Of a stretch of DNA of 64,000 nucleotides, positions 12,869-23,247 are shown one piece after another. Location: positions 3,684,577 through 3,748,576 of the forward strand of contig NW_023503302.1 of the NCBI RefSeq assembly GCF_014529535.1, written 5' to 3'. Position numbers and translations under genes: made by a program. Within the stretch, counting starts at the first letter, position 1; every line of letters begins with the position of its first letter. The notes under the pieces are model-generated. The model searched no databases, was not told the origin of the DNA, and saw only the letters and a list, made by a program, of their open reading frames with translations. This stretch comes from Bradysia coprophila. Lineage: Eukaryota; Arthropoda; Insecta; Diptera; Sciaridae.

Positions 12869-14464
12869 CAGGCCCGTAGCCAGTATGAAGTGACAGGGGG
12901 GAGACAATGCCCTATCACAATCTTTTAACAAGCGACTGAGTTTTTAAGAGTAATGTAACTTCGTCGAAAGCGAAATTTTTTAAATTTCCAATTGTACAAT
13001 TGTACGGAGTTTTTTTACTAGTGATACATTAACATTTAGTATCAAAGCGAAAAAAGAGACTGTTCGCAGTTTACGCACACTAAAATATTCTCTTTGATAG
13101 CCTTTTTTTTAGCAAGAGAAAATTTATTTAAAAATACAATTTCACAAAAAAAATGTTATTGATTCCCGATTACTAGCCAAAAAAATCCAATATTCGAAGC
13201 TACTGGTCAAAACCATCAGAGAACACTTAAAAGCTTACGTAAATCCATGCTTAAACTTATTTTCAGAACTCCGTTTTCTGAACTGAGACGGAATGAAATT
13301 ATAACAAAATATTTTCATATCTGCCATGATGAAAGCCTCTGAGAATTACTCGAAATCTTGAATTTCATTACTCGTCTGATAAGACATTTTTTTGGAAATA
13401 CGTTACGAATTACTCAAGTTGTCCTCTTATCAAGAAATAATTTACTGAAGCTTTTGGCAACTTTCCGGTTTTCATCAACTTGAATGTAAACAATTCATTT
13501 AGGACGTTTCAGAAATAATCAAGAAATTTACGACCAACCAACGCAAAAATTTTGTGGTAATAAGGAAAGCAAATTGTGCTTACAATTACTCCAATCTCAC
13601 AACTCCAATAAAATCCATCTACGAACTTAACCTCATGAAATTCATGTTCTGTCAAAAAAAAACAAAAATTTTGAAACTCAACCTCAAGAATTTCAACCTT
13701 TGTCGATTAAAACAAAAAAAATGAAAATTAAAGACAAGTTATCGTGGTAACAAGGAAAAAATTCTATTGAGAATAACTCCAATCCCACAACTTAAATATT
13801 GTCTATCTACGAACTTAACATCATGATTTTCAATTTCCGTCGATTGAAACCAAAATTTTTAAAATCGGCTAAGAGGCATCGATGCTTTACTGAAAAGCAT
13901 ACATTTGAGCGATATTTAAATATTGAATTTTAGTTTACTTTTGATGATATCTTTTCACCAGAATCTTTTTTCAAAAATATAGGACATCAATAACGACCAC
14001 AAATGTGGTAGCTATCAAAAGAGGATAGATATGGTTGTAGCAGTTTGAGCAGCTCTAAGAAAACTGAATATTTCGTTAAACTGCTGACTTTTCTCAGAGA
14101 CTTTCAAACGACAACAACCAAAACTAATTTTTATTTAAAGCTAACACATTCGTAGTCGTTATTGCGGCCGTACATTTTTCAAAAAGGATTTCTCTTAAGA
14201 ATTACTCAAGTTATCTCGGTAACAAGGTGTTACAGACCTTTTATGTATTTAAATTTTTTCCTAATGTAGAAAATTTTCAAAATATCATCGTGATCATAGC
14301 TTTACGGACGTTTCAGGTGATTTTCTGTTATAAGATCCTGACTTTCAGTCGATGTAATGATAAAAGTTGGATATATGCGAGCGAAGCGAGCAAAGAATTT
14401 TTATTTGAAATAAAAAAGTCAAAAGTTTTTGCACCCACCTGCCTCTCCCCTAGCTACGGGCCTG
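12869..14464. mobile_element. Non-autonomous hAT-type DNA transposon, 1.6 kb
   Basis: The left end CAGGCCCGTAGCCAG (from 12869) is matched in inverted orientation at the right end (CTAGCTACGGGCCTG, ending 14464), 15 bp with one mismatch. It is flanked by 8 bp direct repeats: CCACTACT at 12861-12868 and CTACTACT at 14465-14472, one mismatch. An 8 bp duplication plus ends beginning CAG are the hallmarks of the hAT superfamily. No transposase frame is present inside. The interior instead contains satellite-like units carrying GTGGTAACAAGGAAA, AATAACTCCAATC and CGAACTTAACCTCATGA, related to the array at 7.6-8.5 kb. It must have been mobilised in trans, if at all. Confidence 0.8.
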
Positions 14465-14472
14465 CTACTACT

Positions 14473-16870
14473 TAACAATCGCAAGCTCACTCGTGTGTTT
14501 TTGAGCAATTTGCTTTGGTAGTTGTTTTTAGACAATTGAAGTTGACTTCACTTTCGGCTCATGTAATGAATTACTATCGCATCATCCAATTTCTTGAAAA
14601 TATTTCGATGAAAAGGAGTTATAGACCCGATATTATTGTTGAAGTGGTTGCCATGTATGAAATGTTAGTAGGCTCCAAATGTAGCACAGTCTGTGAAAAT
14701 ACGCAACTTAGAAGTTGAACATATAATGCTTTGTTCAACATACAAGTTAGTTATACAAGAGAATGATAGACAGTAATTATCGCTTTTAACCTGCATGTGA
14801 TTATAGTAAGTTTCATTGAAAAATGCTTTCATTCTTTACCTGTCGTCTTAGAAAAATTCACACTGGTTTAGGAGACCTATGTATTTTAATAAATATCTGT
14901 TCATCGGATTTTTCATATTGTAGTTAGCAGATACCTACCAAAACGAACGACATCTTTTCTAATATATATCTAGTAATATACAATTAGGACAATAAATATC
15001 AGTATAGGGAGTTGAAAACAAGTCGTACAACTCTTCTGCCTGTAATCCTAAGTTTTTAAAGTTCGTACCCCGACAGTAGCAGTTTATTAAAACATTTCTT
15101 GTGAGGGAGTAAAATACGTGCGTATTTAATACTTTACATTAAGTAATTACTGCAGTAATGAGATCTTATTATCAGGAGGGTAGATGTGCTTGAAATAATA
15201 ATCTTGGTCAACTTTTAATGATCAACCAACCTCAAATATGGATAAGAAAGACGTTTTCATTTATTAGCAGTGAATCTAACCGGTAAAAAATTGGTACGAA
15301 ATTTACCAGTAAATATTTTTACCGGTAAATTTCATACAATTTTCTTACCGGTTCGATCACTATTTATCAGAGAAAATTATGGAATTTCGGAATATCAAAT
15401 TTAGTCTGAAATTAATAGTTCGAAGTATTAAATGTCTTCGCAGTAGACGGCCTATCCAAAGTGTCTAGTCCTCGGTAGACTTTATGATCGCTTAATTGAA
15501 ATTGTCAAGTATATCGAATGAACAATTAGATCTGGCAGTTGCTGTTTGTATCGAAATTGTTTGCATCGGAAAATCGAATGTTTGTATGGTATTGGTATGG
15601 TAACAAAAGATTTTCTCCTATATTTCGGAAATGTGTATCAAAAGTACATGTTACACGGATGGAGATTCCGCACTTCTATTACCAATTTAATCTTTCGAAT
15701 TCGCCAAAGTGGAAAAAAATATATAATTTAAGTCTTCAATGCAACATTCGAAAATAAAATTCACTTTATGGCCACATTATATAAAAGGTATACATGTATC
15801 TATATCTCCATATCCCGAGAGTTAGAAAACTACTGACTAGAATCCAGATGAAAATAAATTTTCTCACTAAGCTTCATTTTTTTGTATATGTAACAAGATA
15901 TGCTCGTATGTACACATATATACACGCCGGCTCATACTGCTTATACGTTTCTCTGTATGTGCCAAACATATAATCCATCCTTTCTCAAACCAAAACTACT
16001 CTTTTCAAGTGCATTTAAGTTTAAATTATGGACCGGAAAATACAGCATTTAATGTATGTATTATGTGAATAAATATAGTAAACTCTAAGAGGATATGTGA
16101 AATGCGGAATGTGGGATATGTGTAATGGATTATTGAATTTCTTCGTTGTGCATAATCCATTAGATCGAAATCTATAAGTAAATACCGTCTTAACATACAC
16201 TAAGAGAGTTGTAAAGAAGAAGAAAAAAATGTTACTAGAATTCTCCAGTTTACTCCGCATCCTTTTGATATGTTTTGTCATCCACTTAATGTCTACATAG
16301 TGGTCAGTATACCATGTTAGAAAATTTTTGGGAAACGATTGGATTTGCGTTGCCATTTGGAATTTGATCGGATTAGGTAATTATTCCAATTATAGATTGG
16401 ACGTTGATAGCATTTACGCAAGCTTTGTCGAAGAAATTTTGTCTGCACTTTTGGATCATTTTGAATTAATCAGAATCGTGGGTAACAATAAAATTACTGA
16501 AACAGCTACATATGATATGTTTTAAGAAAGTGCTCATTAAAATGTGCAATTGTGGGAAATTTTTCGTTTATAAGTTTTGGCCAAAAGCCAATCTTACTTG
16601 AGCTGTCGAAATCAAAAGAAATGTAAAATGGATATATCGTACTAACAGTCTCCACTTTGTTGTAGTGAGATTCATAATCAAATTTAAAACTCATTGAACT
16701 TACCAGTGCACTGTTGCAATTAAAAACCATATCGAAAATCCAACATCCATCGCTGAAGTTAATTCTGTTTTGTAGAAACACTTAAGACTTAACAACAACA
16801 AAATTTCACACTGAGTATGGCCATTTGAGAAAGGTTAGCATAAAGTACATTTATTACCAGTAATGACAAT
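14473..16870. other. Non-coding, small hairpins
   Basis: No gene recognised. At 15280-15360 a cluster of mirrored TACCGGTAA/TTACCGGT motifs (AACCGGTAAAAAATTG near 15279, CAATTTTCTTACCGGTT near 15338) forms a potential ~75 bp hairpin. A 111-codon minus frame (16021-16356) is low-complexity and unsupported. Confidence 0.4.
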
Positions 16871-16884
16871 TTGAGTTCTACCGG

Positions 16885-17020
16885 GGTAGGGTAATCTCGC
16901 ACACCACACAATTTCATGGTGTGCGAGATTCACCTCTAACTGGTGAATCTCGCACAGTCATGACTTTTCGTTACATGTCGTAAAAGGACGCATACTATGA
17001 TCGCGTGTGCGAGATTCCCC
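16885..17020. repeat. Cluster of GTGCGAGATT motifs in both orientations
   Basis: AATCTCGCACACCA, TGGTGTGCGAGATT, GTGAATCTCGCACAG and GTGTGCGAGATTCCCC follow one another within about 125 bp. The first two make a hairpin around the ACAATTTCA loop. It directly abuts the MITE that starts at 17033. It may be a nested or rearranged short element. Confidence 0.55.
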
Positions 17021-17027
17021 GACACCG

Positions 17028-17200
17028 TTCTACCAACGCACTTCAAGCAAAAGTGCTATTTATGACAGCTGCCAAATAGAGTTCTTTTTGTATGAAATTT
17101 TAGCCCCACTCTTTTTACAGTGTAAAATTTTGTATGAAGTACTGTCAAGCTTCAGTACCCTATTCATAGTACCAATTTGGCTTGAAGTGCGTTGGTTCTA
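17028..17200. mobile_element. 163 bp MITE with TTCTA target-site duplication
   Basis: The element spans 17033-17195. The left terminus CCAACGCACTTCAAGC is mirrored at the right terminus (GCTTGAAGTGCGTTGG). It is flanked on both sides by the identical 5-mer TTCTA (17028-17032 and 17196-17200). It has no coding capacity. Perfect terminal repeats and target duplication indicate a fairly recent insertion. The superfamily cannot be settled from a 5 bp duplication alone. Confidence 0.75.
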
Positions 17201-18099
17201 CATATAGTAAACTTCTTCATGCCAGAGGTTATCGCTTATATTTGGCATAGGTATTAATGACATAATCTTATGGTATACGACATATACAATGTCTATTTAA
17301 GGTAAATCAAACGATAACGGAATAAGGCAACAAAAGTAACTGAGTGTATCAGCTAGTATTATATCCAAGAAACAAATTCTTTACAAATTGCTAACACCTT
17401 CAATATATATTCGTGACAATTGATGATAAAATTCCTACAAATATGAAAATCTAATGCACGCACGCGACCATATAAGTCCATAATTACTATCATTAATTAC
17501 TTAATCGAAAAATCTTAATTCTCTCTAATGTTTTGTTCGCCAGTGGGAAACTAATAATTACGAAACATCAAAACAATAAAAAAATGTGGCAAGTAAAGTG
17601 AAATCCAGTTACCAACAATTTCGTTTTTTCTTGCCAAAGTTCTAATCATAGAAGTAGTCTATAAATCTAAAACACTACTGCACAATCATATAAATACTCC
17701 GGTTTCACGCCCAACAAGTTAAAAACTGTAGAAAATTTCCCACGTTAAATACGAAACTTTTTTAATCTCGTCTGTGACATTGTGTAACCGCATAAAGATT
17801 CATAAATAAATTTCACTTCTCTTTGTATTTTGGAGGTGAGACTGTACGACGCAGGAGAGAGTGTGTGGGCGGGCATTTCATAATATTAAACACATTTTTG
17901 CAGATTATACACACTGGCAGCAGGAAGAAGGAAAAAAATTTCGAGGATTTTATAGAACGTCAGATAAAAAGCTTAAAAGTGAGAAACAGAGTTTTGTGAT
18001 TTCACAGGTTTTTCATGTTTGGCTTTAGGTACATATATAACAAACCATCCTTTTTACGGGATAAAAAAAGTGTGAAAGGAAATCTGGAAGAGCAAAAAA
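17201..18099. other. Upstream region of the secreted-protein gene
   Basis: No coding region. The last few hundred bases before the start codon at 18100 are AT-rich with no convincing TATA box. The transcription start cannot be placed. Confidence 0.35.
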
Positions 18100-18982
18100 A
18101 TGAACGTGTTATTGTGTTACGTATTCTCGAGTTTTTGTATCGTAATTGTAGCCAGCGGACGGGTACGTACATAATTTTAAAAGCTTTTGTTTGTTATCCT
18201 GTTCCATAGAAAATTAATTGAAATTTTGATATTTTTTGCGCTCGTGTTCGTTGTTGATAGCTTCAAGTTACAATGAATGGACCACTTGAGCCGTGTCCGG
18301 GTTCTGAGAATCAGAAACTTATATTGGACGATTTAAAGTTTATGCAACGATCGTCCGACAATTTTACTTTGAACGGAAAGTTTGTCATTACGGAAACCAT
18401 AAATGGGCCAATTAGCGTAAGTCCAATGCCGTTCAATGAATACATCCGGTTTTTTAAAGCACCACCTCCCTTTAAATGTGAACGTTGCTACAAATTACTA
18501 AAATCTCAGATAAATTTAAATTCGAGAGCTGATCGCAAAGAAAATTTCTGAACAAAAAAATTCGCCATTGTTTCTTTAAAGCTGCAAATTCTTTCAAAGA
18601 AATACGAACGCGGTATATGGGTGAACAGCTTGCTCAATCAGAATATTAATGACTTATGTACGGAAATGGAGAAGAAAGACCGTGCCGAGTGGTATAAAAT
18701 GTTCGATGAATGGACCGACAACAAGAAGTGTCCCTTAATTCAGGTGGCATTCGCTTTTTTCTTTTGTTTCAAATGAAATCGTTCAATCGAGGGAAATTTT
18801 CATTTCAGAAAGAAGGCGAATTTAAAGATTTTCCTACTTATAACAGCAAAACGGCGCCAAAGACAATACCACCAAACTTTTATGGGAAATACAAAACTGA
18901 AGGCCGTTTCTATCAATATGTAGATGAAGAGAGGGTTGAAATGGCCTGTTACATTGTTGAATTCGAGATGGCTAATGTTTGA
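18100..18982 (+). CDS. Secreted DUF1091/ML-like protein, 4 exons, 184 aa
   Basis: Exons are 18100-18162, 18261-18416, 18582-18743 and 18809-18982, all joined in phase 0 with GT/AG introns (98, 165 and 65 bp; donors GTACGT, GTAAGT, GTGGCA). The start at 18100 gives a signal peptide: about residues 1-19, MNVLLCYVFSSFCIVIVAS. The mature part has the pattern of the insect DUF1091 (DM8/DM11) family, which resembles MD-2-type lipid-binding folds. It shows PCPGSEN, a FTLNGKFVI strand near residue 57, GIWVNSLLN and a Cys in DLC, then KKCPLIQKEG, KTIPPNFYGKYK and a final ACYIVEFEM strand. The paired cysteines suggest disulfides. A polyadenylation signal AATAAA is at 18984-18989. DUF1091 proteins are secreted and poorly characterised; ligand and tissue are unknown. 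Exon joins are inferred by eye, and the third donor is the weakest. Confidence 0.75.
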
Positions 18983-21900
18983 AAATAAAAGCAAAGTTTA
19001 TTAACAATCATCTTGGTTTGTAATCTCCAAAAATGTTGTGTTGGATTCTCTAGTGAATAAAGACATGCCAACCACTTTTTCATGGTTTTTGATTCTGGTT
19101 TCTTCATACGTAAGTATCTCTTACTATTTATGATGACCATTGCCGAAGATTGTTAGGTACCTATATGGATCAGGGTTTAGGGTCTGTCCGTTTGGGACTA
19201 TCAACAGAAACTTAAAATTGGCAATGTGCTTTATTTACAGTATTTAGCATTGATTTACTTTGGTAAATGATCACAGATATCGACAGTTGTCACAGTTAAT
19301 GAGATTGTAGGATTTCCGCTCGACAATCACTTAACTTAATTTTAAGTCTTTAGGTCTCTCTCTATATGTTGGCCTATAAACCACTAGTCTTACGTCGACT
19401 TCTAATTATAAGCGATAGCCATAATCTTTTCAATGTTAAGTGTCATTTGCATTATTTCCATAACAATTCCATCCATTCATCAATTTTCCGATTTTTTTGT
19501 AATATTCTGAAAATGTGTAAAATGAAAAGAGTTTACCCAAAGTATGCATGCAAAATGGCAGCACATAGACACAAAATCTCCAGCTTATTTCGCTCAACTT
19601 TGCATAATACCAGAAAAAAATGGTAAAGAAACAAAACTGACGATCAAAACGTGCTCAACTCTCAATATGTATATATGCAATGAATTTCAAATTTTCTTAT
19701 ATTCAGGAACATATGTGAAGTTTGCGAAGAATATGCTTTTGGTGTTTGGAAAACAAATTAGTCGATGTACTGTACACGCTTTAGCAAAATAGTGTATGTA
19801 TAAAGGACAAGCATAATTTATAAACAAAAGCCAAAATGTTACATCACAACGTCGGAACGAATTGAAAAAGAAATTACAGAGTTTCGCTATATAAACGATT
19901 AATGAAATAATACAAATGGAATCAATGAAAAACGGCTTTCGGGCTTGTGGCTGGCATAGTTCATTCACAAGATAAAAATTACTCGTTACCCAGTCATTAC
20001 CGCTTCCAAAGCTACGGGGATTATAGTATATTGAACGAGATGCGGTTTTATTTGCATGCAACTCCGTGTTAACATGAGTTTGTAATATCTTAACGAGTTT
20101 TATGAGCTTTTTTATTCAGATGAATTCTTTCGAAAAGAACCTAGCTTCGTCAGAGGTGGAAACACATTGCTTGTTTGTTATGCATCCATAAATTCTAGAT
20201 CAACACCATACCACCCAACTAAGTACACATAAAAATCAAAGAACACTTTTGGAAATTGATTATTCACTCTAACGGCTTTATGGATGTGTAGCAAGCAAAC
20301 ACACAGCGTATTTTCATCTCCGACGATGAAAAATACACGCCACAGCTCGCAGCTTTGCAAACATATATAGAGGGATCTAGTACTAAATATTACCGGAAAG
20401 AATACCTCCGCACAAAAATGCTTCAGGGGTAGCCCAGTCCGGATAGGGAAGTGTTTACCGTTGAATTTGAAAAATGTGGATGCAGTGGGAGGTGCGGGAA
20501 AACAGGAAAAGTATATACTTCAAAGATGTTGAAACATTTTTGATTAGTGACAATCACAATCTAGAATTATCAGTTATGATCCGTTTCAGCGATGGCCGAT
20601 TCTTAATATTTTTCTTAGTTCAAGGATAAATGAAATTATAGTTTAATTCAACCATAAGGAATTCATCCCATGCTATCAGAGATTGTCAGAGATTGCTAAT
20701 ATTCTTTGGCACTACAAAAGAAATCGTGTCGTGCTGACACAAATATTTGCTGTTGGCACAGATTATTGTGTTACTACGAAAAAATTGAACGAACTTCAAA
20801 AATTTACTGTCTCTACATTTGTAGTACTGGACCTGTGTCACACCTTCTAACTAACTAGCAGGCATAATCCACTGCAAATTGTCTGACCCGGAAGAAATTT
20901 TCTGATGTATATATAAATAGAACGTCTTTCTCTGCACGAGTTTTTCACAAAAGTTATAGAGCAAACATTCATAAATCATATGTCCGGTAATGATGCCACA
21001 TTTGAACGGAAAACTGAATTAAAAATTTGCCTTAAGAGGATTACAAGTATGTTTGATTTTCAAGTGTGCTCCTTCATAGATTGGACATTATCGCTCGCAT
21101 GTAACATTTCCAATAAGGGCAGAATATTTATACACTCTGAAGCGGAATATCCCGAATAAACAAATATTTGAAAGAATGGGAGTCTGTGCGCTTTAATAGA
21201 TAAAATATTTTCTTATCTTCCGTAAAACAGGAGTTTGGCAAAGCAATGAAACTTTGCAGACCCCCTATCCCCACAGAGTTTTTGCCGTTGCTTCACTTAT
21301 ACGAAAGCGTAGCAATATTCGGAGTAAAAAGATATTAAATAACCAACATATCCGATCCACATATTGAACAGATTTATCTGTTTTGGAATCTATTGATATG
21401 GACGTTGGAAATAGTGCTTTTGGTGCCAGTAAGTAAACATTGTTTACATTTCTGACAACCCATACGAACCTTATTTTTCATTATATATATATATACATCG
21501 TAAAAGCACTCTCCGTTTCTCCATACTTGATGCTGGTATACATAACCATTCTGTTTGTACAATTGGCCAATATAATATGGATTTGAAATGAAAATTTATT
21601 CAAATAAAGTTGATTAACTATTCATTGAGTTTCCTCAACATAAATTCGATTCGGCATCGATAAGAAGACATAAGTTGATATAAATTCAATTTTATAACCC
21701 CACAATTTTGATATCATAAAAGCTCTTTAACAATCATAAAGATATCATTTATCAAAATAACCCTTCTAAAACATTCATTAGACGTTATCATCACCGTAGT
21801 TAATAGCATTTCAATGAATAATCAATTAATGGGATTTCAATACGATGCGATTATATGCTTATATAAATTCTGTACGTAACATAGTTTCATGTGATAGGTT

Positions 21901-22480
21901 CATTCTCCTTATTTATTCAAAATTTGTAAATTGCGGCATAGCGGGAGTTTGTTTAAGTCAGTGCCGTAACTATTTATGTGTTAGGATGAGATGCGTGAAC
22001 ACTTCCGAAGCACTAAAACGTTCTAGAGTTCATCATTATCACTTGACACTGACGGATGGACACATTCTGAGCGATTGTTCTCTTCTTACACCCTTCTCTT
22101 GGCTTAACTTCTTCGGGTATCACGAACTCCGTGATAAAAACAGCGTTGGATCGAAAGCAAAAATTATACACGGAAGCAGAGAGCAAAAGGCAAGAAATGT
22201 GGCTTCCTTCTATTGTCTTTGCACTAAGATTTCCTAAAAAACCCTGTCTAAAATCTGAACTGATCTAAAGCGGAATAGACTGTTTAAGTTGAGGGAAAAA
22301 GACGAGTTTACCCGGGAAATCAATAGATTTCCACCTTCGGTATCGGTATGTGTTTTCTTATGGGCATGTAATTGAAGTGAACACTCCAAAAAATAATTTG
22401 AGGGGGAGCTCTTGCTGCCCCCTTATATACCTTCAAATTTAAAACCGAAGTTTTAACGTGTGCCAACATCTCTCGTTTAT
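18983..22480. other. Gene-poor stretch between secreted-protein gene and fold-back pair
   Basis: The open frames here (up to 130 codons, 21845-22237) have no recognisable domains, splice context or homology I can name. A TATATATA microsatellite is at about 21484-21494. I see no RNA gene. Confidence 0.4.
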
Positions 22481-22650
22481 GCTCAAAACAAACGAGGCAT
22501 TGAAAACGTGTTTTGGTCCTATTTTTCATGACGAAATTTTCGAAACTGTCAAATGAAGTTAGAACTTTTTCTATTCAAAATCGCGACTGATGCATCTGTC
22601 AATGAAAACTAGGACCAAAACACGTTTCCAATGCCTCGTTTGTTTTGAGC
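22481..22650. repeat. 170 bp fold-back element, copy 1
   Basis: Starts GCTCAAAACAAACGAGGCAT and ends with the inverted match ATGCCTCGTTTGTTTTGAGC. The arms continue inward through CGTGTTTTGGTCCTA and TAGGACCAAAACACG, about 45-60 bp each. It is separated by only ATTAT from a second copy of the same length. Confidence 0.75.
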
Positions 22651-22655
22651 ATTAT

Positions 22656-22825
22656 GCTGAAAACAAACGAGGCATTCAAAACGTGTTTTGGTCCTTGTTT
22701 TCATGACGAAATTGTCGCAACTGTCAAATAAATTTAGAAATTTCTCTATCGAATATTGCGATTGCTGCATTTGTCAATGAAAACTAGGACCAAAACACGT
22801 TTTCAATGTCTCGTTTGTTTTCAGC
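22656..22825. repeat. 170 bp fold-back element, copy 2
   Basis: Starts GCTGAAAACAAACGAGGCAT and ends in the mirrored ATGTCTCGTTTGTTTTCAGC. Internal sequence follows copy 1 closely (TTTCATGACGAAATT, then CTGTCAAAT, TCTAT, TTGTCAATGAAAACTAGGAC). Flanking ATTA(T) on each side of both copies is consistent with an AT-rich target. Confidence 0.75.
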
Positions 22826-23247
22826 ATTAGGGTGCTAGTGCTTTTAGAACAAGTACGATGGTTTGTCTTTGTTTACTTGACAGTTGTCGTGTTGAACAAA
22901 AGAATTGTTTTTCTCCGTTTTCTTCACATGCCTTTTGATTTAACTGTTAAGAAAACGGAGGTAAAACGGTGCCGGTCACTTTGCATTTAGTACCCAAGAC
23001 ATGAAGGCATAACTTCCCATTCCGTTTTTTTAAAAACAAACAAAGTGACAGTTCAAATGAGAGAAGTTCTATTTCCTCCCCACACGGCAGAGAAAGTGCT
23101 GCACTAATCTGACTAAAAATGTAATTCCATCAATAGTATACAACATTTTCTACTAGAGGGCGACGTAAATTCAGTGTAAACGGGTACTTTTGTTCGGAGA
23201 ATAGTTCGGAGAATAATTGTTTGAATTTACAAATACAAAGCAACATT
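22826..23247 (+). other. Putative 5' flank or UTR of the RLE element
   Basis: No coding frame. It carries a weak inverted pair, GTTTTTCTCCGTTTTCTT against AAGAAAACGGAGGTAAAAC, near 22907-22966. The 5' boundary of the retrotransposon cannot be placed; non-LTR elements have no terminal repeats. Confidence 0.35.

Noticed and set aside
19687..20061. 124-codon minus-strand frame
   Set aside because: Rich in Tyr, Phe and Cys as expected for random AT-rich translation; no signal of selection or splicing visible.
21845..22237. 130-codon plus-strand frame
   Set aside because: No recognisable domain, no splice or promoter context, and composition like the surrounding non-coding DNA.
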